64,000 bases of DNA from NCBI GenBank assembly GCA_016190985.1, contig JACPPI010000011.1, forward strand, positions 62,001 through 126,000, written 5' to 3'. This document shows, in pieces, positions 1-8,714 of this stretch (position 1 is the first letter of the stretch; every line of letters begins with the position of its first letter). Under the pieces are notes generated by a model. That model worked only from the letters and a program-made list of their open reading frames with translations. It was not told where the DNA came from and did no database searches. The position numbers were made by a program, and so were the translations under genes. The DNA is from Opitutia bacterium. GTDB taxonomy: Bacteria; Verrucomicrobiota; Verrucomicrobiia; Opitutales; Opitutaceae.

Positions 1-2
1 CG

Positions 3-194
3 CTGCCTTTGCTACGGACCGGAGGCCTGATGCTCTGGCATGACTTTTGCCCACTACCCGACGTCATTGCCGCGGCGCCGGCCGTGCAGGGCGTGACCGC
101 CGCCATCGAAACCCTACGGTCGGAACTGGATCAGCAATGCTCTGCCCTGTTCTGGATCGACCCCAGCTACCTGCTGCTCGGCATCAAAAAATGA
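3..194 (+). CDS. C-terminal end of a class I SAM-dependent methyltransferase (partial)
   Basis: The reading frame is open from the left edge and ends at the stop at 192-194, so only the last ~63 residues are visible. They contain a GGLMLWHDF stretch followed by a GV..A helix and a final ..LLLGIKK strand. This is the usual C-terminal strand-helix-strand of Methyltransf_24-type methyltransferases, where the HD pair lies near the active site. The glycine-rich SAM-binding motif lies outside the window, so the substrate is unknown. A similar HDF motif closes the methyltransferase half of the fusion at 11642-13567. The next gene starts 101 bases later. The family call is moderate because so little is seen. 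Confidence 0.55.
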   Translation: MPLLRTGGLMLWHDFCPLPDVIAAAPAVQGVTAAIETLRSELDQQCSALFWIDPSYLLLGIKK

Positions 195-295
195 CTGACT
201 ATTCCCGCCCGCCGCCCGTCGCTTCATCGGCGCGGAAAGCACGGTTGACTCCCGCGCGCGGCGGTCGCAATTAACGCGGTTCAACTTCCTCCTTC

Positions 296-1303
296 ATGAA
301 AGATAAGCTCATCGTGGTGTGTGGTGCCGGTGGTTTCATCGGCGGACATCTGGTCGCAGACCTGCTCAAACAGGGCCACAAGCGCATCCGCGCCGTGGAC
401 CTCAAGCCCCTGGACCGCTGGTATCAGCGCTTCGACGGCGTCGAGAATCTCTCCCTCGACCTGCAGGAGCTGCCCGCCTGCCGCACCGCCACCAAGGACG
501 CCTTCTGGGTCTACAACCTCGCCGCCGACATGGGCGGCATGGGCTTCATCGAAAAGAACAAGGCCCTGTGCATGCTCACCGTGCTCATCAACACCCACCT
601 GCTCAAGGCCGCCCGCGAGCACGGGGTGCGGCGCTTCTTCTACGCCTCCTCCGCCTGCGTCTACGCCCACGACAAGCAGACGAATCCGGACATCACCGGC
701 CTGATCGAGGCCGATGCCTACCCCGCCATGCCCGAGGACGGCTACGGCTGGGAAAAGCTCTTCAGCGAGCGCATGTGCCGCCACTTCACCGAGGATTTCG
801 GCCTCATCACCCGCGTGGCCCGTTATCACAACGTCTACGGCCCGCACGGCACTTTCGACGGCGGCCGCGAGAAGGCCCCCGCCGCGGTCTGCCGCAAGGT
901 CATCACCGCGCTGCTGTCCGGCAGGCATGAGATCGAGATCTGGGGCGACGGCCACCAGACCCGCAGCTTCATGTATATCGACGACTGCCTCCACGGCACG
1001 CAGGCCATCATGCGCAGCGAGAACATCGCCTTCCCGATCAACCTTGGCAGCGAGGAGAAGGTCTCCATCAACCAGCTCGTCGACCTCGTCGAGTCCATCG
1101 CCGGCACCAAGCTGAAGCGCAACTACAACCTCTCCGCCCCCAAGGGCGTCAACGGCCGCAACTCCGAGAACACCCTCATCCGCAAGTCGCTTGGCTGGGA
1201 GCCCTCCATCCCGCTGCGCGCCGGCATGGAGAAGACCTACGCCTGGATCCACGACCAGATCAAGTCCGGCAAGTCCAAGGACTCGGTCGTCAACATCAGC
1301 TGA
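296..1303 (+). CDS. GDP-mannose 3,5-epimerase-like NAD-dependent sugar epimerase
   Basis: The protein is 335 residues, an extended SDR. The Rossmann motif is [10 protein letters not shown] at 9-18. The stretch AADMGGMGF at 76-84, the SSAC turn ending at Cys121, YGWEK with Tyr150 and Lys154, and GGREKAPAA with Lys193 match, in order, the NAD site and the active-site Cys, Tyr and Lys of GDP-mannose 3,5-epimerase. That family converts GDP-D-mannose to GDP-L-galactose or GDP-L-gulose. The later [10 protein letters not shown] and GVNGRNS segments also fit. The enzyme would be cytosolic. The resemblance to the plant-type enzyme is strong, but a GDP-heptose or other GDP-hexose could be the real substrate, since a GDP-heptose module lies at 40-43 kb. 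The following methyltransferase starts 2 bases after the stop. Confidence 0.85.
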   Translation: MKDKLIVVCGAGGFIGGHLVADLLKQGHKRIRAVDLKPLDRWYQRFDGVENLSLDLQELPACRTATKDAFWVYNLAADMGGMGFIEKNKALCMLTVLINTHLLKAAREHGVRRFFYASSACVYAHDKQTNPDITGLIEADAYPAMPEDGYGWEKLFSERMCRHFTEDFGLITRVARYHNVYGPHGTFDGGREKAPAAVCRKVITALLSGRHEIEIWGDGHQTRSFMYIDDCLHGTQAIMRSENIAFPINLGSEEKVSINQLVDLVESIAGTKLKRNYNLSAPKGVNGRNSENTLIRKSLGWEPSIPLRAGMEKTYAWIHDQIKSGKSKDSVVNIS

Positions 1304-1305
1304 CC

Positions 1306-2088
1306 ATGAGCACCCCCGCCTCGCTCGACAGTGTCCGCGACTACTGGAACCGCCGCCCCTGCAACCTGCGGCACGGCACCGCCGAGGTCGGCACGCGCGA
1401 GTATTTCGATCAGGTCGAGGCCCGGAAATACATGGTCGAGCCGCATATCCCCGCCTTCTCGGAGTTCGAGAAATGGAAGGGTAAGAAGGTGCTCGAGATC
1501 GGCTGCGGTCTCGGCACGGCTGCCGTGTCTTTTGCCCGCGCGGGAGCCGACTACTCGGCGGTGGAACTCTCCGATGAATCGCTGAAGCTCGCCCGCAAGC
1601 GTTTCGAGGTTTACGGTCTGAAGGGCCGCTTCTACTCGGGCAATGCCGAGGAGCTGTCGAAGGTGGTGCCCGTGGAAACCTACGACCTCGTCTATTCGTT
1701 CGGCGTTATCCACCACGCTCCCCATCCGGAAAAGATCGTCGCGGAGGTGCGCAAATTCATGGGCCCGCAGTCCGAATTCCGGCTCATGCTTTACGCCAGG
1801 AATTCCTGGAAAAACATCCTCATCGAGGCCGGTTTCGACCAGCCCGAGGCCCAGTCCGGCTGCCCCATCGCCTTCACCTACACCCATGACGAGGTGCGCA
1901 AGCTCATGCAGGGGTTCACGATCACCGATATCCGCCAGGAGCACATCTTCCCTTACATCGTCGAGAAATACGTGAAGTATGAGTATGAACTCCAGCCTTG
2001 GTTCAAGGCCATGCCCAAGGAGATGTTCCGGGCCCTCGAACAGGCCCTCGGCTGGCACACGCTGATTACCGCCAAATTAATATCCTGA
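1306..2088 (+). CDS. Class I SAM-dependent methyltransferase
   Basis: This is a 260-residue cytosolic protein. SAM-binding motif I is [10 protein letters not shown] at about residues 63-72, followed by an acidic residue at the end of strand 2 (SAVELS) and the motif IV-like [12 protein letters not shown]. This is the Methyltransf_11/25 fold used for small molecules and sugars. The remaining C-terminal half, rich in aromatic residues, probably forms the acceptor site. The gene sits 2 bases after the GDP-mannose 3,5-epimerase-like gene and 6 bases before the nucleotide-sugar dehydrogenase gene, so methylation of a nucleotide sugar or of the growing glycan is likely. The exact substrate cannot be read from the sequence. 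Confidence 0.8.
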   Translation: MSTPASLDSVRDYWNRRPCNLRHGTAEVGTREYFDQVEARKYMVEPHIPAFSEFEKWKGKKVLEIGCGLGTAAVSFARAGADYSAVELSDESLKLARKRFEVYGLKGRFYSGNAEELSKVVPVETYDLVYSFGVIHHAPHPEKIVAEVRKFMGPQSEFRLMLYARNSWKNILIEAGFDQPEAQSGCPIAFTYTHDEVRKLMQGFTITDIRQEHIFPYIVEKYVKYEYELQPWFKAMPKEMFRALEQALGWHTLITAKLIS

Positions 2089-2094
2089 TTCCTC

Positions 2095-3459
2095 ATGATT
2101 CAGAACGTCTCTGTCATCGGTCTCGGTAAACTCGGCGGCAGCATGGCTGCCGGCCTGGCCTCGCGCGGCCTCAATGTCATCGGCGTGGACGTCAACCGCC
2201 ACGCGGTTGATGCGGTCAACGCCGGCCGCGCCCCTGTGCAAGAAACCGGGCTGGGCGAGATGATCGCGGCCAACCGCGAGCGTCTCCGCGCCACCCTGAG
2301 CACCGAGGAGGCCGTGCTCGGCAGCGATCTCAGCTTCGTCATCGTGCCCACACCGAGCGACGAGCGCGGGGCCTTCACTCTCCAATACGCCAAGTTTGCC
2401 TTCAAGGCGCTGGGCCAGGCCCTGCGGAAGAAATCCGGCTACCACGTCATCGTGCTCACCAGCACGGTCCTGCCGGGAGCCACCCGCCACGGCCTGCTGC
2501 CCATCCTCGAGCAGGAGTCCGGCAAGAAATGCGGCCCGGACTTCGGCCTGTGCTACAACCCCGAGTTCATCGCCCTCGGCAGCGTCATCCGCGATTTCCT
2601 GAACCCCGATTTCTACCTGCTCGGCGAATTCGACCGGCGTTCCGGCGACCTGCTGGAGGAGGTCCACCACCGCGTCTCCCAGAACAACGCGCCCGTGAAG
2701 CGCATGAGCCTCGAGAACGCCGAGCTGGCAAAGATCGCCGTCAACAGCTACGTGACGATGAAGATCTCCTTCGCCAACATGCTCGCCGACTTTTGCGAGC
2801 ACCTGCCCGGCGGCGACGTGGACGTGGTCTCCGACGCCCTAGGCATGGACAAGCGCATCGGCCGGAAATACCTCACCGGCGGCTTCGGTTTCGGCGGCCC
2901 CTGCTTCCCGCGCGACAACGTCGCGCTGAACTTCATGGGGAAACAACTCGGGGTGGACAGCAGCCTGCTCAAGACCAACGACGACTACAACCGCGGCCTG
3001 TCGAAACGTTACGTCGAGAAACTGCAGCCGCACCTGCCCAAGGGCGCCAACGTTGCCGTGCTGGGTCTGGCCTACAAGCCGCTCTCCCATGTAATCGACG
3101 AGTCCCCCGGCATCTATCTGTGTCGTGCTCTCTCGGAGGCAGGCTACCGCGTCATCGGTCACGACAATCTGGCCGCCTCCAATGCGGAAGTAGCCCTCAA
3201 GTTGACCGCCCTCGTCACCGACTCACTAGAGGAAGCCTTGAAGGATGCCGATGTCGTGCTCGTTGCCACGACCGACAAGTCTTACACCTCCCTGACCGCC
3301 GATTTGCTGCTACGGGGGCGGCCCGCCATCACCGTCATCGATTTCTGGCGCTGCCTAAAGCACCTCTCCAGCGATCCCCGCGTCTGCTACGTGCCGGTCG
3401 GACTGTCCCGCGACGCTGAAGCCGAATTAGCCGGGCTCAAGTCACTTTGGACGGACTGA
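2095..3459 (+). CDS. UDP-glucose/GDP-mannose 6-dehydrogenase family protein
   Basis: The 454-residue protein has the three-part family architecture. An N-terminal NAD domain carries VIGLGKLGG at 7-15, and the central domain has CYNPEF (Glu157), Lys213 and Asn217. Catalytic Cys270 lies in FGGPCFPRD with Asp274 close by, and a C-terminal UDP-binding-like domain carries VLGLAYKP. Enzymes of this family oxidise the C6 alcohol of UDP-glucose, GDP-mannose or UDP-HexNAc to the uronic acid by two NAD-dependent steps. All the catalytic residues I looked for are present, in contrast to the second homologue at 36647-37909. Its place after the epimerase and methyltransferase suggests it supplies an acidic sugar. 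Which nucleotide sugar is used cannot be decided. Confidence 0.85.
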   Translation: MIQNVSVIGLGKLGGSMAAGLASRGLNVIGVDVNRHAVDAVNAGRAPVQETGLGEMIAANRERLRATLSTEEAVLGSDLSFVIVPTPSDERGAFTLQYAKFAFKALGQALRKKSGYHVIVLTSTVLPGATRHGLLPILEQESGKKCGPDFGLCYNPEFIALGSVIRDFLNPDFYLLGEFDRRSGDLLEEVHHRVSQNNAPVKRMSLENAELAKIAVNSYVTMKISFANMLADFCEHLPGGDVDVVSDALGMDKRIGRKYLTGGFGFGGPCFPRDNVALNFMGKQLGVDSSLLKTNDDYNRGLSKRYVEKLQPHLPKGANVAVLGLAYKPLSHVIDESPGIYLCRALSEAGYRVIGHDNLAASNAEVALKLTALVTDSLEEALKDADVVLVATTDKSYTSLTADLLLRGRPAITVIDFWRCLKHLSSDPRVCYVPVGLSRDAEAELAGLKSLWTD

Positions 3460-3520
3460 TCGCCTAGCGTGGGATTAGCTGGCGGCCGGCACCGGCGGCG
3501 CTATTCCGTCATTCAAGAAC

Positions 3521-5362
3521 ATGACGCCCTCCTGTCCAACCGCTGCTTCGCCCGCCACATTCGGCTGGGTCGCGTTTCTGTCGGCTGCCGGAGTTGGGCT
3601 TTGCGGGCTTTACCCGCATCTCCGCTGGAGCCTGGAGCTGCATAGCCTCGCTTGGTTCTACAATTCCTACGACGAGGGTTACTATGGCGGGCTCGCCTTC
3701 AGCGGGTTCAGTTTCAATCGCGGTCTTTCCGACCTGGTCATGCACGGCCTGTATCTGGTTTCCGGAGCCAACACACAGCAGGCCATGATCCTCGCAGATT
3801 TTGTCCTCCCCCTGGGCGCCACACTGGCCGCCTGCTACTTGGTCCGGCCTTTGTTTCGTAGCGCGGCCGGCATGGTGGCGGGGGCACTGTTCGTGTTAAT
3901 TTCAGCGGAATGCTGCGCCCTGCGCAGCACCTCCATCCCCTACCCGGGACTGCACACCTTCCTGCAGGAGCGGATCGCCGCTGCGGGCGAAAACCTGGCC
4001 GAAATCGTGCAATTGGGAAATCAGACTTCCACCTTCTGGCTCTTTCGCACGCCTGAACCGCAGGCCTCGTGGATCATTATGTTCATCACCCTGGGCCTGG
4101 TTCTGCGCATCCTGCTCGCGGCCCAGACCCGCCCGCCCTCCTGGGGATGGCTGGCAGCGCTGGGCGCGCTCGCTGGCGCCAGCTACTTGTTTTGCGCGCT
4201 GACCGTCAGCGCCGTCTTTTTTCTATTCGCGGCCTTTGCCATGAAACCCCATCCCCGGTTTGCCCGCAATATCGGGGCGGTCGGCGTCGCCTGCTTTGCG
4301 ACCTGCATCGGCCTGTCGCTGCTTGCCGCCCGGCAGTTCGCAGGCGGCGGCCTGCTTTTCCCCTCGCGCCTCCCGGTAGTAATGATAAGCACCGTCCTGG
4401 GATTGCTGGCCGTCGGCTGGGTCCTGGCGCGAAAATGCGGGCCGCTGCAGCCCGTCCACTGGTTCGCCCTGGCTCTGGGACTTACTCCGGCGTGCCTGCC
4501 CAATCAACATTTGGTGACCGGCTGGATGATCCATCTCGCGAATTTCGAGAATTTCGGGCTTGCGCAGATCGGCGCCCTTGCGCTGCTGACGGCCATTTGC
4601 ATCCGGCCGGCCTCGGTGGCCGCTCCCACCGGGGCCGGGCCGCGGTGGCTCCCGCTGGTCGGGGCGATCTCCACTTGCCTGCTGTTGGGCGGGATTCTCG
4701 TGCGCAGCCAACAGGCCAGCTACGCAAACTATCTGGCGGAAAACCGCCTGGGCCGGTCCTATGAATTGGCGCTCAAATCCCTGCCGGTCACGGCTGAACT
4801 CATTGCCTGCGATGATTTTTTTCAAACCGACACCCTGGCCGTGCGCTTGGGGCGCCGGCCAAACTATGTGATCGCGCGCGACATGACGTTCACGCGACCC
4901 ATCGATCGCCTTAAGGATCCCCAGGACGTCCCGGGAAATAGTGCCGCCCCCCGAGCGGCCCTCTATCACTACCTGATGCTCACCGGTGTATCTCCCGAGG
5001 AGCTATCCGGTCGGTTCGCCGCGATCACCGATCCACAGAATCCAAACTGGCAGGATCGTTTCATGTTGGGCGGATTACTCTACAATCAGGCCGATTTCTG
5101 GGCCCCCATTACGCATAACCGCAATGCTCGCTTGGATTGGATCGCCAGCCAGAGGGAAATGATCGTGGCCGACTATCGTCGCTTCCTCCGAGAGGGCGCC
5201 CAGCCCCAAGCGGTCATTTTCATCATGCCGGCTGACAAACCCACACCGACGTTCACGAAAGGGCCTTCGGTGCGGCCGCTGGAGTTGCCGTCGGGACGCA
5301 CACCCATTCCGATGAAAGCCTATCGCATTGATCCCGCCATGCCGGCACCCAGCGCTAAGTAA
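3521..5362 (+). CDS. Polytopic membrane protein, GT-C glycosyltransferase-like (unassigned)
   Basis: The 613-residue protein has an N-terminal hydrophobic helix at about 15-32, then a loop with SYDEGYYGGL at about 48-57. It continues with about nine further hydrophobic segments to about residue 400 and ends in a soluble C-terminal region of about 200 residues. An acidic D-E pair in the first extracytoplasmic loop is the usual place for the metal or base of GT-C enzymes (ArnT, PMT and GT39 types), which take sugar from a polyprenyl phosphate. I find no closer family signature. It lies between the nucleotide-sugar dehydrogenase and the acetyltransferase. It could equally be a polymerase-like (Wzy) or other envelope protein. 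Confidence 0.55.
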   Translation: MTPSCPTAASPATFGWVAFLSAAGVGLCGLYPHLRWSLELHSLAWFYNSYDEGYYGGLAFSGFSFNRGLSDLVMHGLYLVSGANTQQAMILADFVLPLGATLAACYLVRPLFRSAAGMVAGALFVLISAECCALRSTSIPYPGLHTFLQERIAAAGENLAEIVQLGNQTSTFWLFRTPEPQASWIIMFITLGLVLRILLAAQTRPPSWGWLAALGALAGASYLFCALTVSAVFFLFAAFAMKPHPRFARNIGAVGVACFATCIGLSLLAARQFAGGGLLFPSRLPVVMISTVLGLLAVGWVLARKCGPLQPVHWFALALGLTPACLPNQHLVTGWMIHLANFENFGLAQIGALALLTAICIRPASVAAPTGAGPRWLPLVGAISTCLLLGGILVRSQQASYANYLAENRLGRSYELALKSLPVTAELIACDDFFQTDTLAVRLGRRPNYVIARDMTFTRPIDRLKDPQDVPGNSAAPRAALYHYLMLTGVSPEELSGRFAAITDPQNPNWQDRFMLGGLLYNQADFWAPITHNRNARLDWIASQREMIVADYRRFLREGAQPQAVIFIMPADKPTPTFTKGPSVRPLELPSGRTPIPMKAYRIDPAMPAPSAK

Positions 5363-5473
5363 AGTTCTCTTTGACAACGGCTCCGGGCGCGGCCCTCCTT
5401 TCGATTCGCGCTCGGCATAGACCACCGGGTTCGCTTCAAGCCGACGGGTTCCATCAAGGAAAAGACCAACGCG

Positions 5474-6478
5474 ATGAGCCAATTTGAGATCAGCAAACCG
5501 ACGGCGGATGAAATCCGGATGGCGGCCTCCAACCCAGCCGTGGGCTGGTATTCACCCTATCGTTTTCTCGCCCGACATGATCTCCGAGACTTTCAGGCCG
5601 CTGAAGGCGTCCACCTCGCGGCCGACGCGAAAAGCACCCTCTTCACGGTAAGGAGCGGCGGCCTGAGCGTCGGAACGATTTCCTGCACGGACAACCCGTG
5701 GGAAACCGAACTTTTCGGGAGAAAAATGGGGGTGCTCAAACTTCTACAGGTCAACCTGAATGCCCCAAGTAGCGCCGAAGCCATCCGCGCCTTGATTGCC
5801 CACGCCATTGACTGGGCCCGGCAACGCGGGACCGAGTGCCTGCTATGCAAGGTCCATACCGACGACATGTGGGCCATCCACGCGCTCGAACGCGCGGAAT
5901 TCCGCTTGATGGACACGCTGCTGGACTACGTCTACGACTATCGCAAAAATCCCCTGGCGACCATCCCCCCACCCAAGCCATTTGCCGGAATCGTCCGGCC
6001 CGCGGAGCCCAACGACGAGGAGCAACTCGCCGTCCTGGCCAGAGTCGCCTTTGAAAAACACTTCGGCCGCTACCACGCCGATGAGCGGCTCCCACGGGCT
6101 CGGGTCAGCCAGGTTTATGAACAATGGGTCAAAGCCTCGTTCAAGGGCTGGTCGGATGCCATGCTCGTCGCCGAAATTCAAAAGCGGGTGGTCGGCATAT
6201 CCATCTGGAAAAACCCTTCCGCCGTCGAACGGCACCTTCCGGTGAAGGTGGGCCATTACAGCTTGGGCGCAGTGCATCCCGATTATGCCGGGCAGGGTAT
6301 TTTCGGCGCGCTGACCTATGCGGGCATGAAGCTCTATGAGGGGAAGATTGATTGCTTGGAGGGTCCGACCCATATCAATAACTATCCCGTCCAGCATGGT
6401 TATGGCAGGCTGCTCTGGCGGATTGCTGATGCCCGGCACTCTTTTCATCGATGGATTAACGACCGCACCTCATCCTGA
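5474..6478 (+). CDS. WecD-like sugar N-acetyltransferase (GNAT fold)
   Basis: The 334-residue protein is longer than E. coli WecD (about 225 residues). It has the same order of elements: an N-terminal half-domain containing NPWETELFG, then a link through ALERAEF. A C-terminal GNAT core follows, with AFEKHFGRYHAD, YEQWVKASFKG and the acetyl-CoA-binding stretch GHYSLGAVHPDYAGQGIFG. WecD (RffC) acetylates the 4-amino group of dTDP-4-amino-4,6-dideoxygalactose. The WecE-type aminotransferase that would make this substrate lies 1 kb downstream, which supports the call. The 110 bases upstream hold no gene. The extra N-terminal ~45 residues are unexplained. The cofactor would be acetyl-CoA, in the cytosol. 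Confidence 0.65.
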   Translation: MSQFEISKPTADEIRMAASNPAVGWYSPYRFLARHDLRDFQAAEGVHLAADAKSTLFTVRSGGLSVGTISCTDNPWETELFGRKMGVLKLLQVNLNAPSSAEAIRALIAHAIDWARQRGTECLLCKVHTDDMWAIHALERAEFRLMDTLLDYVYDYRKNPLATIPPPKPFAGIVRPAEPNDEEQLAVLARVAFEKHFGRYHADERLPRARVSQVYEQWVKASFKGWSDAMLVAEIQKRVVGISIWKNPSAVERHLPVKVGHYSLGAVHPDYAGQGIFGALTYAGMKLYEGKIDCLEGPTHINNYPVQHGYGRLLWRIADARHSFHRWINDRTSS

Positions 6479-7451
6479 CCTTCCACACTTCGATACCTCC
6501 TTCCGTTTGAATTCCGCCCTTCATCCGCTGCCACCGGGACTGTCTATCGTCATCCCGGTTTACCGAAGCGCGCCCGGCCTGCCCCAACTGGCCGCGCGGC
6601 TGGCGGAGGTCCTGCCAAAATGTGCCGCCGCCCATGAGGTGATCCTCGTGTGCGACGGTGGGCAGGACGGTGAAAGCTGGACGGCAGTGCGCCAATGCGC
6701 CGCGCACTACCCGTGGGTGCGCGGGATCAACCTGGCCAAACGCAGCGGACAACACGCCACCACCCTCGTCGGCATCCGCGCGGCGCGCTTCGACCGGACC
6801 ATCACCATGGATGACGACTTCCAGCATCCGCCCGAGGAAATCCCCACGCTGCTGGCCGGCCTGACCGAAAACATCGACCTCGTTTACGGGCGCTCGGCCA
6901 CGGCCCCCGGAGGATGGGCCCGAAATCTGTCTTCCCGGGGGATCAGGGAAGTGGTCAGGCACCTGCACGGAGTGCGCCATGTGAACCTGATCACCGCCTT
7001 CCGGGCGCTGCGCACCGCTTTGCGCGATCGCTTCACGAACCCTCATGTGTCCTTTGGCTTTTTGGATCTCGCCCTGGCCTGGGTGACCGATCGCATCACC
7101 AGTGTCCAGGTGCGCTTCGAACCGAGGCCGGTGGGAAAATCGAGCTACAGCTTCCTCCGGAGACTGTCCCTCGCCCTGACCGTGATCGCCACTTACAGCC
7201 CGTATTCGCTGCGGTTGCTGTTCCTGCTGGCCTCCGGGTGGGTGTTATTGGCGTTTGGCACGGTCGCTTACATGATCGAGACCCATTCCGCCCTGTCGGA
7301 TCAGGTTCAACTGCTCCCACTGCAAACCATCGTGCTGATTTCCGGGGCGGCCGTTCAAATGTTCATGCTGCTGGCCATCGCGAGCCTGCTCGCCAAGATC
7401 TACCTCGCCTCCTTGGGTCTGCCGCAGGCGATCATCCAGGAAACGTGCTAG
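6429..7451 (+). CDS. GT2 family glycosyltransferase with two C-terminal membrane helices
   Basis: I chose the ATG at 6429 (340 residues), which overlaps the acetyltransferase gene by 50 bases; an in-frame ATG at 6336 is possible but overlaps too much. The GT-A domain begins with LSIVIPVYR. It contains MDDDFQHPPEE, the DXD-type metal site with the QHPP signature typical of polyprenyl-phosphate sugar synthases (ArnC, GtrB and DPM1 groups), and then a KSSYS loop. Two hydrophobic segments follow, at about 260-285 and 295-320. Such proteins usually load a sugar from a nucleotide carrier onto undecaprenyl phosphate at the inner membrane. Lying between the WecD-like and WecE genes, it may use the 4-acetamido-4,6-dideoxygalactose donor. 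That link is inferred only from position. Confidence 0.75.
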   Translation: MPGTLFIDGLTTAPHPDLPHFDTSFRLNSALHPLPPGLSIVIPVYRSAPGLPQLAARLAEVLPKCAAAHEVILVCDGGQDGESWTAVRQCAAHYPWVRGINLAKRSGQHATTLVGIRAARFDRTITMDDDFQHPPEEIPTLLAGLTENIDLVYGRSATAPGGWARNLSSRGIREVVRHLHGVRHVNLITAFRALRTALRDRFTNPHVSFGFLDLALAWVTDRITSVQVRFEPRPVGKSSYSFLRRLSLALTVIATYSPYSLRLLFLLASGWVLLAFGTVAYMIETHSALSDQVQLLPLQTIVLISGAAVQMFMLLAIASLLAKIYLASLGLPQAIIQETC

Positions 7452-7471
7452 CCCGCCGCTCACGGCCCGCC

Positions 7472-8635
7472 ATGTCAGCCACGCCTCCCCTCCCGGCCGG
7501 TTTCATTCCGTTCAACCGTTCCGCGCTGCAGGGAAGCGAACTCAAATACATCCTGGAAACCATCACGGTCGGCCAGATCGCCGGGAACCAGGCTTTTTCC
7601 CTGAAGTGCCAGACGCTGCTTGAACAAACCTTCGGAGTTAAGCGGGCGCTCGTCGTCACATCCTGCACGCACGCACTCGAGATGGCCGCCCTGCTGCTGG
7701 ACATTCAGCCCGGCGATGAAGTCATCGTCCCGTCCTTCACCTTCGTTTCCACCGCCAACGCGTTTGTGCTCCGCGGCGCGAAGCCGGTGTTCTGCGACAT
7801 CCGCTCCGACACACTGAACCTCGACGAGACCAAGCTCGGCGCGCTCATCACGCCGCGCACCCGGGCCATTGTCCCGGTGCATTATGCCGGCGTCGCCTGC
7901 GAGATGGATGCGATAAACGCAATCGCCCAACCCCGGAGCATTGCCGTGATCGAGGACAACGCCCACGGCCTTTTCGGCAAATACAAGGGCCGTTGGCTCG
8001 GCACGCTGGGTGCACTCGCGACCCAGAGCTTCCATGAAACGAAAAACATCACCTGCGGAGAAGGCGGTGCATTGCTGATAAATGATCTCCGTTACACCGA
8101 GCGCGCCGAGATCATTCGCGAAAAAGGCACGAACCGGGCTCGGTTCTTCCGCGGCCAAGTGGACAAATATTCCTGGGTCGATCTGGGCAGCAGCTACGTG
8201 ATGAGCGATGTCCTGGCCGCCTTTCTCTACGCACAGCTCGAGGTCTGGCCCGCCATCCAAGCGAAACGCCGGGCTCTCTGGAATCGCTATCATGTCGCGC
8301 TGGCCCCCTGGGCCAGTCAACAAGGCGTCCGACGGCCGATTGTGCCGGCGCATTGTGAACCCGCCTGGCATATGTATTACCTGATCCTGCCCTCCGTTGA
8401 GGCCCGGACCACACTTATTGCGCACCTCAAGTCCATGGGCATCTTGGCCGTCTTTCACTACCTGCCCTTGCACCTTTCCGAATATGCCAGCCGCTGGGGT
8501 GGCAAACCAGGCGACTGCCCGGTAACGGAAGGGGTGAGCGAACGCCTGCTGCGGCTCCCCTTCTACAACACGATGACCCCGGGAGAGCAGGACTCTGTCA
8601 TCGCCGCCCTTGAGTCTTTCCACTTCCCCGCTTGA
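7472..8635 (+). CDS. wecE: dTDP-4-amino-4,6-dideoxygalactose transaminase
   Basis: The ATG at 7472 gives 387 residues, close to E. coli WecE (about 376). Long stretches follow the WecE pattern: IPFN at the start, [15 protein letters not shown] and [26 protein letters not shown] is also present, then SFHETKN with the PLP-binding Lys191, and [20 protein letters not shown]. It is a fold-type I PLP aminotransferase that moves an amino group from glutamate to C4 of dTDP-4-keto-6-deoxyglucose. With the WecD-like gene at 5474 it gives dTDP-4-acetamido-4,6-dideoxygalactose (Fuc4NAc). The RmlA and RmlB enzymes needed for the precursor are not in this window. This is one of the firmest assignments here. 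Confidence 0.93.
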   Translation: MSATPPLPAGFIPFNRSALQGSELKYILETITVGQIAGNQAFSLKCQTLLEQTFGVKRALVVTSCTHALEMAALLLDIQPGDEVIVPSFTFVSTANAFVLRGAKPVFCDIRSDTLNLDETKLGALITPRTRAIVPVHYAGVACEMDAINAIAQPRSIAVIEDNAHGLFGKYKGRWLGTLGALATQSFHETKNITCGEGGALLINDLRYTERAEIIREKGTNRARFFRGQVDKYSWVDLGSSYVMSDVLAAFLYAQLEVWPAIQAKRRALWNRYHVALAPWASQQGVRRPIVPAHCEPAWHMYYLILPSVEARTTLIAHLKSMGILAVFHYLPLHLSEYASRWGGKPGDCPVTEGVSERLLRLPFYNTMTPGEQDSVIAALESFHFPA

Positions 8636-8714
8636 TCACCTGGGGGTCCAAGCGGATCGGACCGAGGCGAGACTTTACAACTGTCCGAGCACCCGCACAT
8701 TGGGGAGTCCTGTC

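Noticed and set aside
5371-5400. TTGACA at 5371-5376 upstream of the acetyltransferase gene as a possible -35 box.
   Set aside because: At a 17-base spacing the sequence is CCTCCT, not a -10 box, so I do not call a promoter.
8610-8714. An upstream in-frame start for the two-headed glycosyltransferase.
   Set aside because: It would overlap wecE and add a Ser/Thr/Arg-rich leader. The ATG at 8715 begins right before the first strand of the GT-A domain.
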